A stretch of DNA of 64,000 nt from Aphanomyces cochlioides. Its lineage: Eukaryota; Oomycota; Saprolegniomycetes; Saprolegniales; Verrucalvaceae. Below the pieces are notes generated by a model. That model searched no databases and was not told the origin of the DNA. It saw only the letters and a program-made list of their open reading frames with translations. The stretch spans positions 248,001 through 312,000 of the forward strand of contig JAHQRK010000013.1 in assembly GCA_019828595.1 (NCBI GenBank), in the 5' to 3' direction. Of the stretch, positions 1 through 11,893 are shown one piece after another. Numbering within the stretch: the stretch's first letter is position 1; every line of letters starts with the position of its first letter. Made by a program: the position numbers and the translations under genes.

Positions 1-638
1 GCATTTGGCGTATTATCGTGCTTGAATTTGTTTTCCATCTATAAATCTCTGTCGGTTGTAGCTCTGCGAACACTGAATCAGCAGGTATATTCCATCAATT
101 TTGCCAATTGAGCTGACGAATTGACCAGCGCTTACACTTAATCGTTGACCAATACTGGCAAGACGATAAAGTTCTTGAGCCAACGGACGTCAATGGTATG
201 GAAAAGTTCGTCTCGACCATCTTTTCAGGGTACCCGAATCGATTCCAACGATCCAAAGTGGCGTTGAGCTCGCGTTTGGACCAAGTTTTGACGCCATCAA
301 CAATTCGATGGCCTGAAAAGTATATCATCCACGTCTCTCCAGGTCATGTCGTTCATTTGCTGCTCGAAGCGGACGCCAATAGTGTCGACGTCCTCACTGC
401 GCACTTGCACCTTGTCAAGTTGCAAATGTACTTGGAAGAAAACATGGAACCAACGCAAGCCTTGCATCAAAGTTATGCTGATTTGCACTCGAAGCACTCG
501 AAACATAGCCAAATGAGTCGCCGCGACCATTTCATCAACGAAATGCTCGATAGCGAGTGGCATTGCGACCATTTACTCGTCGAAGAAGTCGAAGCTCGGT
601 ATAAAATACACGATTCCCCATCGACATCTGCTCAATAA
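1..638 (+). CDS. 3' end of an unidentified spliced gene
   Basis: The window starts inside a reading frame. Exon 1..84 runs open in frame 1, an intron lies at 85..128 (GT..AG, 44 nt), and the second exon 129..638 stays in phase to a TAA at 636-638. The visible 198 residues are soluble-looking, with a His/Ser-rich stretch (HSKHSKHSQ) and a charged C-terminus. I do not recognise the family. The N-terminus lies outside the window. The ATG at 198 is internal to exon 2 and is not needed as a start. Confidence 0.6.
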
Positions 639-901
639 AGCAGACCAAAACCCAGTTTGTAGTCATGAAGATCACTCATTGTTGTAAATAATGACATTTC
701 CCCTTCCAAAGAAAGCAAAAGAGTCTGGAGCTCTTCTTGGCCTCCTTTTGAATCTTCTCTTCACGCATCAACAGTGGATTTCCCAAAGAGCAGGCACAAA
801 GAGACTAGAATCGTGACAATTATAAAGGTGTGAATCGCAGAGGGATGGAATTGCAAATATTGGAAGGGAAAGTAGTCGATTGTTTATATTCATGCCAATG
901 A
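639..901. other. Intergenic, convergent 3' ends
   Basis: This is a short gap between the plus-strand gene ending at 638 and the minus-strand formate-tetrahydrofolate ligase ending at 902. I see no further coding or repeat signal, only two facing 3' ends. Confidence 0.5.
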
Positions 902-3580
902 TTAAAACAAACCAACGATTTTGCCAGTCTTGCAGTCAACGTCGACGTCATAGAAGCCAGGGCGAGTGGGAAGGCCAGGCACAGTCATGATATCACCACA
1001 GAGCAAGTACAAAAAGCCTGCGCCGACGGAGGCTCGAATATCGCGAATCGTGACGGAAAATCTACAGCTCGATGCGTCAAATCTTGTCAATTCTAATGAA
1101 TTCCATACCCGGTCGGGACGTTCTTCTTGCTAGGGTCTGTGCTAAAACTCAAATGCGTCTTGGCCATACAAATCGGGAATTTATCGTAGCCATTCGCAGT
1201 GAACACTCGGATTTTTTCTTGTGCCAATGGTGTGAATTCCACCGAGTCGGCACCATAGATTGATTTGCACACCGCTTCGACTTTTTGCTCAATTGACCAC
1301 TCGAGGGGATACAAGAACTTAAACGCATCCGATGGCACAGAGGCACACGCATCAATGACAGCTTGGCCCAATTCAACGGCACCGGCGCCGCCCTTTGCCC
1401 TGCAAATTTCAGATGAATGAAGAAATTCAAGGAGAAATATACCAGTGGTTGCACTCGATGGCAGCAGAAGCCCCCGCTTCCAACGCTTTCGCACGCACGA
1501 TTTCAATTTCACGGTCTGTATCCGTGGCAAAACGATTGACCGACACGACAACCTTGACGCCAAATTTGAGCTAAAATCGTGGAAAAACATTAGAGGCTGA
1601 AATTTCAACGGCAGAGTACCGCGTTGCGAATATGTTGCATCATGTTTTCACAGCCAACAGTGACCAAGTCAATGTTTTCGTCCACGTAGACTGGATCCAA
1701 CTAATATATTGACATGAAGCCGCCACCGCATGGGGGAAAATGAACTTACGGGTTTGCCAGCGGTGACAGTTGGTCCACCTCCGTGCATTTTCAAAGCGCG
1801 AACAGTGGCGACCAACACGACGCATTGGGGAACCAAGCCTGGAATAAATATTAGAAGAGGTGAGCGTCAGGGGGAACTTACCACTAGCACGGCATTTAAT
1901 ATCAAAGAACTTTTCCATGCCAATATCAGCACCAAAGCCAGCTTCCGTGACGACAATGCCCTCAGGTCCGACGAGTTTCAATGCAATTTGATCAGCGATA
2001 ATCGACGAATTGCCATGGGCAATATTGGCGAACGGGCCAGCATGGACCAAGACTACAACATTTAATTGAGATATGTTCACCATGAGAAGGCAGTACCTGG
2101 CGATTGCTCGACAGTTTGCATCAATGTCCTAGAAATTAGAGTGAGCTCAATATTTTCAGGAAAACATGTACGGCATAATCGCGTCCTTCATCAACGCTGT
2201 CAAAGCCCCACCGACACCCAAATCGTCCGTCGTCACGGGGTCTCCAGCGCGACTCATGCCAATAACCTAGAAAACATTCCAAGGTCATTCCTCGACATTG
2301 CATTGTAGATTACCATGCGGCCAAGGCGTTCTCGCATGTCTTCCAAGCTTGTAGCCAAAGCCAAGACTGCCATAATTTCACTTGCGACCTACGGGATGTC
2401 AGAGGGACTATGGGGATGATTTTAAAAATACCGTAATGTCAAAGCCAGTGTCACGGCTGTGGCCTGCTTCAGTGGCAGCTTGGCCGATGGTCACGCCACG
2501 CAAGAAGCGATCGCACGTATCAAGCACGCGGTTCCTACACAAAATTCATTTCAATGGATTGAAGAATTTTGTGGTTTTGCACCATGTAATGGTCGCAGGA
2601 TCAATGTCCAAACGGGCAAAACGGCGAATTTCATCCTCGGTCAAGTCGTTCGGGTTGGTTTTGTCAATGCCCAATTTTGCCAAACGATGGAGCATCACAG
2701 GGGCGAAGACACGCGAGCCATCCTTCTTGACAGGGCACAGACGGTTGAATAGAGCCTGATTTAGAAAGAATATTCAATCACCACGCAAAGAATGAAAGCA
2801 GCTAAATTACCTTGTCTTTTTGGGTCGATTCGTGGAACATGCGGGCATCAATTGCAGCAGCAACCTATGAAATCCCATAAATAAAAGAAGAATCATGGCA
2901 AAATCACCAAGTTATTCGCCGCGGTAATGGCGTGAATATCCCCCGTCATGTGCAAATTAAACTCGTCCATGGGAACGACTTGAGCATATCCTCCACCAGC
3001 AGCACCGCCCTATATAAACAAAGCATTCGATCGCTCTCAATCGTCGCATTCCTAACCTTGATACCAAAAGTTGGGCCTTGGGATGGCTATAATACACAGA
3101 TAAATGCAAGTTTTGAGTGTTGAACATACTTGTCGAATGCAGGCAAATGATTTCGTCTTCAAATGGGCGCCAAGAGCTTGTGCGAGCCTAAAATTGCATG
3201 ATTTATATAGAAGAGATCGACTTGACGGACCCAATCGTGGTCGTCGATTTGCCTTCACCAAGGGGCGTTGGCGTAATGCCAGTCACAACGACATACGAGC
3301 CGTCCTTGACGTCCTTGAGGCGGTCTCGCACGGAAAGCTGAACTTTGGCCTTGGTTTTGCCAAAATACACGAGTTCGTCTTCCAACTAGAGCAGAATTCA
3401 GAGACCAATGGCGGATTCCATGAGACGTACGAGGCCAGAAGCTTTCGCGATGTCTCCAATGTGCGCTGGAGTGATGGAATCGCTCACTTCGATGTCGGAA
3501 GGGACGGGGAAAAGAAGCGCGGAGGGCGGCAATGCAGTCATTTCAACACAATTATGGATGTGCACTTTGCATGTCAACAA
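902..3580 (-). CDS. Formate-tetrahydrofolate ligase (10-formyl-THF synthetase), multi-exon
   Basis: ATP-dependent ligation of formate to tetrahydrofolate, giving 10-formyl-THF for one-carbon metabolism. The N-terminal part carries the family signature [18 protein letters not shown]; the middle reads like [16 protein letters not shown]; the C-terminal exons carry [19 protein letters not shown] and PGFYDVDVD before the TAA at 902-904. I read about 13 exons split by introns of about 45-50 nt. Example joins are intron 1062..1108 (restoring NVPTGF), one near 1395-1445 ([14 protein letters not shown]) and one between 3380 and 3430 ([15 protein letters not shown]). The preferred start is the ATG at 3541 ([12 protein letters not shown]); the in-frame ATG at 3580 would add 13 residues. 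Only the ligase domain is present, not the trifunctional C1-THF synthase. The family call is very secure; individual middle exons are not all mapped. Confidence 0.93.
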
Positions 3581-4335
3581 GCGTGAGAAAGGACCACCTT
3601 GTACTTCGAAGTAGTAAAATTTAAATGAATTTGTGCTTTTGCTGTAAATTTCTATTTTTTGCGTGATTTCTCAATTTCAGCACAATGACGCCTTGAACCG
3701 GGCCAGAGGGAAAATATGGCGATAAGCTTCTTTAAGGCGGGCCCGTCCTAGCTCTACTATTACTTATCATCAATTTTAAGCATTATTCATCGTTGTGGCG
3801 AGCAAAATCCAATGCTTTGTCGCTTTTAATCCACTATTTCATCCTGAATTTGTAAAATCGTACATGTTGAGAAGTTATTGAGCATTTTGCTCAGTCAAAA
3901 CAGCCGTATCTTGCGTCACACGCTCCTCGCGGCTTCCTTAAGAGGAGTTTGGATCATCTCGTCTGTCTGCATGAGCGGACGAACGTGGACAAAGGAGCAT
4001 GATCGATGATGGTTCAGGGGTGTCTCGACATTGTTGTGTATATTTGACCAATCAAATGAATTATAATATATCTTTATCCAATCAGATGCGTGATCGATTG
4101 GCGGCGCGATTCGACTGGCGTGTACTATTAATAGTACTAGTACCAAATCGACAATAATAATAAATGAAAATAAATGAATTTTGAAATATTTTGATATTTC
4201 CATCGACAGCAATTCCTCTAACGTTAGACGTAATCTCAACGCTCCAACTTTTTTTTTAATGCCATTTTGATCCTGAGTTTCGCTCCCCTCCTTTGCTTCC
4301 TCGCCGATGTAATAGAGAGGTGGCATTTATTCCTG
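3581..4335. other. Intergenic AT-rich stretch
   Basis: No convincing exon on either strand. The 14-bp palindrome TACTATTAATAGTA sits at 4123-4136; the same word recurs at three other places in the window. Confidence 0.4.
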
Positions 4336-4854
4336 TCACTTGTATTGTGATAAAGGGGGAGTGGGGTGATTCTCCATAATTTCCTCAAGAAAACGTGGGC
4401 GAGAAGACGGGTCATTCGTTTGCGTTTGTGTGCGGTTGGTGATACTCTGGAGAAGCAATTTTGAAGACAGCGTCAGGAGAAAGCCATCCATACAATAATC
4501 AAGAAATTTTCCATCCCGATGTATCCGTAATGGACGAAAATGAGATAAATGAATCGCTGGCCAAAAACTGCACAAAAAATTCAAAACAATCATAGGATTA
4601 ATGAATCGTATTTAGGAGTTGGTGATCGCTTCACGTCCCCGCTCGTCGTGACGACATGAATGTTTGACTTGCCTGAAGGCTGCTGCAAACTTTTCGATTT
4701 GGTCGGAATCACCTGTATGGAATGGAATACCTAGGTGAGGGTGGCATCGCCATTGAGACGCATATTGAAGTGTTTCACTCCCACGCAAAAGCAGCATCCA
4801 TTGATGAACTCCTCCGACTATTTCTCGAGAAATACTGTAATGGACTTTAGGCAT
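4336..4854 (-). CDS. Unresolved coding fragments, no family
   Basis: Two open stretches on the minus strand, 4612..4854 and 4336..4593, have coding-like composition. A plausible acceptor TGTGCAG lies just ahead of the second. I could not find one phase-correct splice chain joining them, so this may be a decayed gene or the 3' exons of an unrecognised small gene. No domain recognised. Confidence 0.25.
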
Positions 4855-4872
4855 TAAACTCGGCGGTACACT

Positions 4873-5221
4873 TCATCTTCGCTGAGCTTTGGCTATAAAA
4901 TCATTCAAATAACGTTCGAAGCGTTTCTGTAGCATAAGGCGAAATTCCGTTTCATCCCCTTGGAGTACACTCGGCTCAAATGACCATCTATTTCAAGTGG
5001 ATGGCTTGTTATGCAAACTTTTGGAGGTACTGTATACCTATCATGCTATCATCATACGGTGCAATGAATTCCCTAATTAGTTTTTTAGGATATCCATTCA
5101 CTAGCTCTATAGACGCGCTGTTCCAGTCTACTTTAAAAGCTTGATTTGGGCCATTTCTCCTCTCTTTGGTGGCTAGAAGTCGTCTTTTATATATAGAGAG
5201 ATTCCTGGCCTTGACGTTCAT
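4873..5221 (-). CDS. Small hypothetical protein, two exons
   Basis: The ATG at 5219-5221 follows an in-frame stop. Exon 1 runs 5031..5221, an intron 4988..5030 (43 nt, GT..AG) restores the frame, and the second exon ends at TGA 4873-4875. The product is about 100 residues, basic at the N-terminus (YKRRLLATKERRNG), with an amphipathic C-terminal helix (FRLMLQKRFERYLNDFIAKAQ region). No family recognised. It is divergent from the Tudor-repeat gene that starts at 5344. Confidence 0.35.
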
Positions 5222-5343
5222 GCATCAGCAAAGTGAAGTTTTCAGCCAATCAGTGACTTGTCCGTTATTTTCATGACCAATCAAAATAGTTTATTTGATT
5301 TCCGGTGTCTATTTATATTCCATTTGTCCAAACTGTGAAGGAA

Positions 5344-8228
5344 ATGACCGAGAACACGGCGCGGCCCCGCAGCCCGAGCAAGTCGATGCTCCCAGCGTTG
5401 GCCAAGCGGTCTAATACCTCGTCGAGAATGGATATAAGTCCACCAAGACGACCTCCTCCAGGCCGTCGCTTGATGAAACACGCGACGTCGTCGAAGTCAC
5501 AAATCACAAAACTTCCAATGGATCCTTCCGACGCATCGCAAAAGAGCCTCCGCACGGCAAAATCCCGCAATGGCAATGTCTCCACGACAAATCTAGCCAT
5601 AGATCTCTCCCAGAAGAATCAACTTTCTCTACAAGAATCGACAAAGAGGTTGGATTCAAGGTGGCAAATTGGAGACTATGTGTCGGCGAAATGCCACGAC
5701 AGCCAAGAGTACATTTGAAAACGACAGAATTTTGCATCGTGACCTGCTTGACTAGATATTTTGCAGGCCATATCCAAGGCATCTCAGACTCTGGCGACGT
5801 CTACAACGTCCTCTTTGACGATTTGACGCTCGATAAATGTGTACCACTAGCGAATATCCAAGGACTAGTCGATTCCGAGGCGATGAAGCAAGAGCTAAAT
5901 TATGTCCCCATGCAAGGCACGCTCTGGAATTTATCTTAGGCTGATTCTTAGTGTTTGACAGATCATTTGGACGATCAGAGCGATATTTCCATCGTGGATG
6001 CTGTCTCGAAACGCAGTGAAGGAGGAACAAACAAGCAGCTCGAAGCTTCAAATGTTCGCCGGGTCGATTGCATGATTTACGACGATCTCCTGGGTACATT
6101 GAGACCCACAAAACGCGGTTGATGATTGCCTTAGATACGAGAATCACGACGGCCAATTTGGCCTTTGCAACGCCAGCAAATCCCGCGCACGACACGCGCT
6201 CGGCAACGCAAAAACAGCTACAGAGGATTCAAGCTGCGCTACAGAAAATGAACAAACCTCCAATACTACACAAGGGCTCTTCGTCCAAATTCCGCTACGA
6301 TCCGTCCACGCCAACAAATCAAGCATTTACAGCACAGCAGGACGTGGTTGTCTGTACGCCGTCAGCTTGTTTCTTCGGCGTCGTGCAGTCGGTGGAGGAA
6401 TCAACCTGCACCGTTCAAGGCAAAAACACTGGCGGATTCAAACTCTGAGAGACTTTGACTAGGCCATGACGGCAAAGTTCACTCGAATGTTGCTATTTCA
6501 GACGTTCAGCCGTGTTGGCCACATCAAGAATTGCTGGATCAATGCCGCGAGCTGGCCAAGTCGATCGATGTACTTTACCCTGGTGCCAAAGTTCTCCATG
6601 TACGTTCTTCGTTTCGTGGGGAGCTAACGCTGTCCACGTAGTGCGTCCAAGATAAACTTGTTCCTTGTACAATCCGACGACGGCGCAATGCAACATGCTT
6701 CGACTTGAAAATTGACGGCTCTGTTGAAGCCAAGACGAAAATCCTCGTCGATGCAGTTGTGGCTCTCCCCCAGTAATCCCCCTTGCCCCCCTGAGATAAT
6801 GCTTAACTTGCGTAGACGAGTGCAAGACCGTGTACGCATAACCAACCAGTTTGATATCGAAGCAGCGGGGAAGTGGTTCCACGTCCATGAAAGAGTGCGT
6901 TACTCCGTGAAATTCAGCTCTTTATCTCTGCTACATAGGTCATCGTCCATGATTTAGACGTCGGAGTTTCCAACCATGGCATTATCACAGCGATAAATAA
7001 CAACAAAACCGTCGTAGTCGATTACGACAATGGCGAAGTTGATTCTGCGGTTCCTCCAGCTTACCTACGCAAAGGTTTTCGACCCCCTTGGCTCAATTCT
7101 GAACATTTTCGATAGCCGATTCCAGCATAAAAGACGCAGGGGCTTTCATGGCGGCTTTCAACCTCGACCACGCCTTTGGTTCTCCATTTCAATGGACAAC
7201 AGAGCTGAAATCTATGGCTAGATATGGGCGAGACAACTTACAACGTCGACGACTGGGTCATTGCCAGCCATCCATTGAGCAATTTGTACGAGAAGGGACG
7301 CATCTGTCGCGTCTACAGCAATGGCCTCGCCGACGTGCAGTTTGCCGACAGCACGATATCAAAACAGGTACTTCCCCCTCTCTCCCCCTGGACTACATGG
7401 TCTTCTAGGTGGCTGTACATAAGCTTCGCCGCGTCGAGCCGACTCGAGTGGCCAAGCCCCCGTCGTTCAACGTGAACGATTATGTATTAGCGTACGCTCC
7501 TCGCTTTAGCAAATACTGCACGGGGCGAGTCCAAGCTGTCGTCGCTGGAGCTTACCGAGTCGTCTTTGACTACGGGGAAATCGTCAACATGATTCCTCAC
7601 GATTATATTACAACGCTAGAAGACACAGCAGGTACGAAAATGCTTGTTCATGCTCTGAAGTTCGCGCAGTTTTGAGCCCAAAGAAGCGGATTACACGCGT
7701 CTGGAAGAGCTCGAATGGCTATGAAGATGACCAGAAGATTCCATGCAATGGCGACGTCTCGACTCATAAAGCAGTGTGTGGTTCTCCGTTGGCTAGCCAG
7801 AAGAAACCCGTCGCGGTCGGCGAGCTTGTTATGGCACAGTACAGTGGCAGTGCCAAGTATTTCGGTGCGATTGTCGTCCAAGTCCGAAGCCAGGATTCCG
7901 TCGATGTTGCATTTATTTCATCCGAAGCGGGGGCAGCCATTCCCCTTGACAAAGTACTAAGGGCTAACAGGGGAGCGCGACCTGACAACCGTCTGGATTA
8001 GATCTTTACCATCGACAGACGACACTGCCAGCCAAAGCAATTCCAAGTCACAAGTTTGCCCCGCCAGAAGGAATCCACTCGTACGAACCTCCTAAAAGAT
8101 TGACCAGATGGAATGATGTAGATACAAAGCAGGAATCCCCGACGAAACCAGACAAGAACTTCAAGCCACCGACACATGCCACGTCCGTCCTGTCGCGTGT
8201 TAGGTCCATCTTCTTTCCAAAAAGTTAA
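5344..8228 (+). CDS. Tudor-like repeat protein (about seven repeats), multi-exon
   Basis: A Ser/Pro/Arg-rich disordered N-terminus (MTENTARPRSPSKS...) is followed by repeated ~50-residue modules of the form hydrophobic-G-D-Y/W-V, aromatic G-hydrophobic-I/V, D/N-hydrophobic-V-F/Y-D/E-D/N-G, as in Tudor/Agenet barrels. Modules read at about 5650-5870 (GDYVSAKCHD / YFAGHIQGI / YNVLFDDL), 6325-6500, 6560-6790 (degenerate), 6870-7072 (ITAINNNKTVVVDYDNGE), 7225-7440 (GRICRVYSNGLADVQF), 7465-7620 (GRVQAVVAGAYRVVFDYGE) and 7805-7965. Introns of 40-65 nt include 5709..5755 and 7954..8018; one near 6420-6460 reads best as GC-AG. The final exon starts at 8019 and ends with TAA at 8226-8228 after a basic tail. 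Tudor barrels usually bind methylated Lys/Arg on histones or RNA-binding proteins, so a chromatin or RNP reader role is inferred. About a dozen exons; two middle joins are uncertain. Confidence 0.7.
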
Positions 8229-9046
8229 CAAAACCGTGAATTGTCGTCCCCTTTCAACGTGTTTTTTTCGATCCCCTATGGCGACAGCAACGTATGCTAC
8301 TTCTAATGTTATATTTTCGCCATCGACTGCCATTTTTTCTGTTTAATGCGCGAATTTTCACTATTCGAGCGAGAACAGCTCCGTGTTTTATCTCTTGATA
8401 TTCAACTTTTCAACCTTACACGGAGCTCCTTGGACAGTGTAGTCTCGCAAGCTCGTTTTACCTCAGCATTCTCGAGAAAACCATCGAGATGGAATTTTGG
8501 CTGATATATCCACAGCCAGCATGCTACACGTGGAGAACAGCAGAACTTCTCATTTGTCCTAAAGGAATGTGCAGTCCAGGGGGGCGTCTTTATCTCGACT
8601 GAGGAGCGGTGGCAGTGCCGAAACCACAGCACCCCCGAACTCTCATGGGAGCAGCGAAATGAGATTCCAGCCCCTAACCCCCTAACCCCCGGATGCATAA
8701 AACAAGCAACAAACATCCGGATAATAACAGAAATATCCGGATGACCAACTGCACCGGATACAACCCTGCGTTTGTCCCATCGTCATATTTTGTCCCAAAA
8801 TGAGGTGACACTTTTATTCAACCAGTTATGGAATGAGAGACATTGGGACGTCGAGGCTGAGATTGACAGATTGGGCGACGTGGAGCAAGTAGACAGGACT
8901 GCTAGAATGTCAAGAAACGCAGGTCCTTTCCAAGTTACTACTATTAATAGTAGTATTTTTTATGGTGCACCCCCAAACGGCATTTTCAAGTTAATTGCCA
9001 TTATTTGATTGGCTGAAATTAATTTATCTCTATTTTAATTGACATT
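8229..9046. other. Intergenic, no supported gene
   Basis: Minus-strand ORF 8402..8716 has no recognisable features and I do not call it. The sequence holds the 20-bp palindrome TACTACTATTAATAGTAGTA at 8936-8955 and a GGTGCACCCCC stretch near 8965. The short C-rich run near 8675 is not a telomere array. Confidence 0.4.
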
Positions 9047-10395
9047 GGAAGGCTTCCAAAACCCATTCTTTCCTTTTTGCGAGGGCTCGCAATTTCTTTT
9101 TCCTGTTTTTTATTAAAAATGCATTTTGCGAAGACCGTTTTTTGGTCTTCGCATTTCTATATTTGCGTCAGCTTTGTGAGCATTTGTTGGACACCATGAT
9201 GAGTAAGAAGAGCGGAAGAGGGAAGGGGTGGTGCATGGGTTCTATCTCATTCATGTTGGATCAAGTTGAAGACATCAAGCCTCTTGGCAAAAACGGCTGG
9301 CTTCGGGTTGAAAGAGCATTCAACGCCTCTCACTTTGTTCCCCGTGATGCAGACGCGCTGAAGCGAAAATTCGTGACGCTGAAGAACCATCCCAAGCCAA
9401 CGGGAGACCCCGATTGCCCACCAGAGGTCGCAAGAGCCAAGCGCATATGCCACCAACTTGACAATCATGCGGCTGTTCTCCCTCTATCTGATGATCCCGA
9501 CGTTGACGTTGGAAATCACAGCATTGATGACAACTCAATCGCTGAAGGTATATAGTTCCTCCTTTAGACCACTCAATCATTCAATTAGAGGACGATGATG
9601 AGAGAACGAGCTTGCCCAGTCATCAACGCGAAGAGCAGTTGAACCGCACGGGTGTTGCACGAAACGAACTCATCGAATTGAGCAAAGAATTGCGCAATAG
9701 TAATGGTTCGTTGTTGTCAGACACAACTTGTTCATCCAGCACAATGTCGTACACTGCCAAAAAGCGACGCGCATTAGACAAATTCATAGATGGAGCCATG
9801 CAAACGAAAAATGAGTCGTCAGAATTCATGTCGTTAATCATGCTGATGGACGATAGAGCTGCTGCTCGTGAGGAGCGACGTATAGAGCAAGAAGAGGCAA
9901 GAGAAGAACGTCGATTGATGCGCGAATTCCAATGGCAACGGGAACTTCTAGAAAGACAACTCAAAGCGGATGAAGAGCGTGCCGAACGTGAGCGCCGCCG
10001 CGACGAAATGCAAATGGCTTTGTTTGGAAAACTGTTTGGCATGAAGTAGAGCCGATTTCATCTGCTTAACGGCAATAAGACAACCAAACTGAATATACGT
10101 CGATTACACTCCAAACACATTCTCATCATCAGATCATCATTCGGAGTCGGATGGCGCATGCAAGAAGGTGCAGTCGCCGATGCTTTGCAGAGCGTGCAGC
10201 GAGGGCCACCAGCGCAGACTACATTTGTCGACGAGAAATGTGACTTTCAACCAATCATACTGTGTATTGCCGCCTAAAAATACTGCAGTTTTGGAGGGCG
10301 AAGACGAAGCAAATGCACGTCGCATTTTTCATAGATTAAAATACAAAAAGAATTCGTTGGCCCAAAAAAGAAAGAATGGGTTTTGGAAGCCTTCC
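9047..10395. mobile_element. Small TIR element carrying a DUF6818-type gene
   Basis: The 32 bp at 9047-9078, beginning GGAAGGCTTCCAAAACCC, recur as a reverse complement at 10364-10395 with one mismatch. They enclose exactly one spliced gene (9196-10049). Terminal inverted repeats around a single Myb-like gene suggest a non-autonomous DNA transposon, perhaps Harbinger-like, since those elements use a Myb-like partner. I do not see a matching target-site duplication: the flanks read ATT and TAA. The assignment therefore rests on the inverted repeats. Confidence 0.7.
9196..10049 (+). CDS. DUF6818-type (Myb/SANT-like) protein with coiled coil
   Basis: Exon 9196..9547, intron 9548..9588 (41 nt), exon 9589..10049; phases agree and give 270 residues. 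The N-terminal ~110 residues (GRGKGW...LDQVEDIKPLG, then DADALKRKFVTLKN, PTGDPDCPPEVARAKRI) match the DUF6818 pattern common in oomycete genomes, a Myb/trihelix-like DNA-binding fold. The C-terminal half is a highly charged helix (AREERRIEQEEAREERR) likely to form a coiled coil. The ATG at 9196 starts the conserved region; an upstream in-frame ATG at 9142 would add 18 unlikely hydrophobic residues. Its position between inverted repeats suggests it belongs to a transposon. Confidence 0.75.
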
Positions 10396-10401
10396 TAAGT
10401 C

Positions 10402-10471
10402 TACCGTTGGGTGCATTTTCCAAATTATAGCCACTTAAGTGGTTATAATTTGGAAAATGCACCCAACGGTA
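10402..10471. repeat. 70-bp near-perfect palindrome
   Basis: Two 35-bp arms, starting TACCGTTGGGTGCATTTT, are reverse complements with one mismatch and no loop; the centre is CCACTTAAGTGG. It starts six bases after the right inverted repeat of the DUF6818 element. It could be a snap-back MITE or fused transposon ends. Confidence 0.8.
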
Positions 10472-10726
10472 AAGACGTTGAATATTTGTTACAACACAAG
10501 AAACAATGTCTCCACGCGTAGCAAGCTAAATCATGCTACTGTAATTCTTCTCTCGAATACGATGCACTTCGCTCTCAACATAAATTTTGGTTTGACAATG
10601 TGCATCAATTTGTTTCATCCGGAATTTTTTTAATTTGGAAATGTAGGGGTGTAGGGGTTTCTACTTTGACCCCTTTGATTTGACCCACGGTTACACGCAA
10701 GTCGAGTTGGGCATTGTGGCAGGAGC

Positions 10727-11893
10727 ATGCCTTTCCCGCTCCCGGCCGACTTCTTTCGCTGCCCGCCGCTTCATCCAGACGACGAAGAGGCTCTACGGAC
10801 GATTGGAGGCCAAAATTCCATCGATGTCGTCCGGTATGCGCGGTTGGAGAACGGTCCAATCAACTGGTCGCTCGATGCGGACGACAGCGACTTGCTCATC
10901 TACCAAGGCCGCGATCCATACGCGCCTCCAGGCGTCGTTTCCTGGATAGGAATCACGGAAGTCATGGCTAATTTGACTGAAGTATCGTCTCTCTTCCACG
11001 CAGACACGCACGACGCCTTTCGAGACAAATACCAAGCGATTTTCACCGACGTTTTGGACGTTGCGACGTTGTACACGTTGAACGCACCGTCGGAAGAATT
11101 CCCACGCCATTTCCTCGGCGTACGATGGCAAGTGATGAGCAGTCCAGCTGCTGGTGTCGCCAAACACCGCGATATGTGTATTCTTGAGGTAGTATTTCCA
11201 TCATTTTGGTCAATTCTAACATCTTATGGGGGATTTAGAGCCACCACGATTTTGAAGCCGAAGACAAACGTGGGTGGGTGATTGCAACCAAGTCGATAGA
11301 GCTGTCGGCTTGCCCTGACTTGTACAGCACGCTTGGTTTGGTTCGCTGTGTTCATCACAGGAGCGGCATCGTTTTTACAGAATCGGTTCGACCTGGTTAT
11401 TTGATGGTGGCGCAGCTCATTCAATGCAATCTCGGTGGCTCCGCGCCGTCTTGGTTCATGGGCATGACAATGAAGCGACGTTGTCGACTCATCACACAGC
11501 TGACGCAGCATATACGTCTCGCTCGATTGAATGGCAGTCATTTCCTCGCCGAGGACGAACTTATCCCAAGAGCAGCTCGAAGTCGCTGCTTCCTTTGCCA
11601 AAAAGGATTTCATCTACTCAATCCCAAGTCCCGCTGTCGGAAATGCGGTGAGGTACGCCTCCTTCCCGCTGTCTGGTAGCTTACTTGACCTGTAGGTTGT
11701 TTGCCGAAGCTGTAGCAAAGTTTGGCAGGTTCTTGTGGCTGGACTTCCGACGAAGTTACGAATCTGCACCGCTTGTGCTATTGCTACCGATACGTACGAG
11801 GCCCTGGCGGATTCAATCATGCTGGACGTGATGGACGACGATGGCCGTCGTCTTCGTCCTCAGTCTGGCTCAAATTTCTCCTTGAGGAAATAA
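10727..11893 (+). CDS. START-like domain protein with C-terminal FYVE zinc finger
   Basis: Three exons: 10727..11188, 11239..11652 and 11696..11893, introns 50 and 43 nt, all phases agree; 357 residues. The N-terminus MPFPLPADFF and the following ~230 residues resemble the START/Bet-v1-like part of the large oomycete START-FYVE family (a lipid-binding cavity). The C-terminus carries paired cysteines of a FYVE-type zinc finger: CFLCQKGF, RCRKCGEVVCRSCS and RICTAC. The canonical R-R/K-H-H-C-R patch is reduced to KSRCRKCG, so phosphatidylinositol-3-phosphate binding is not certain. A role in endosomal lipid sensing or transfer is inferred from the family. Confidence 0.85.

Noticed and set aside
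3104..3586. 160-residue plus-strand ORF opposite the ligase gene
   Set aside because: Antisense shadow over exons and introns of formate-tetrahydrofolate ligase.
3916..4326. 136-residue minus-strand ORF
   Set aside because: Hydrophobic, AT-driven composition in spacer DNA; no start context or domain.
8660..8700. CCCCTAACCCC run resembling telomeric DNA
   Set aside because: Only two imperfect units inside ordinary sequence; not an array and not a chromosome end.
10168..10398. 76-residue ORF within the DUF6818 element
   Set aside because: Ends inside the terminal inverted repeat; composition not convincing.
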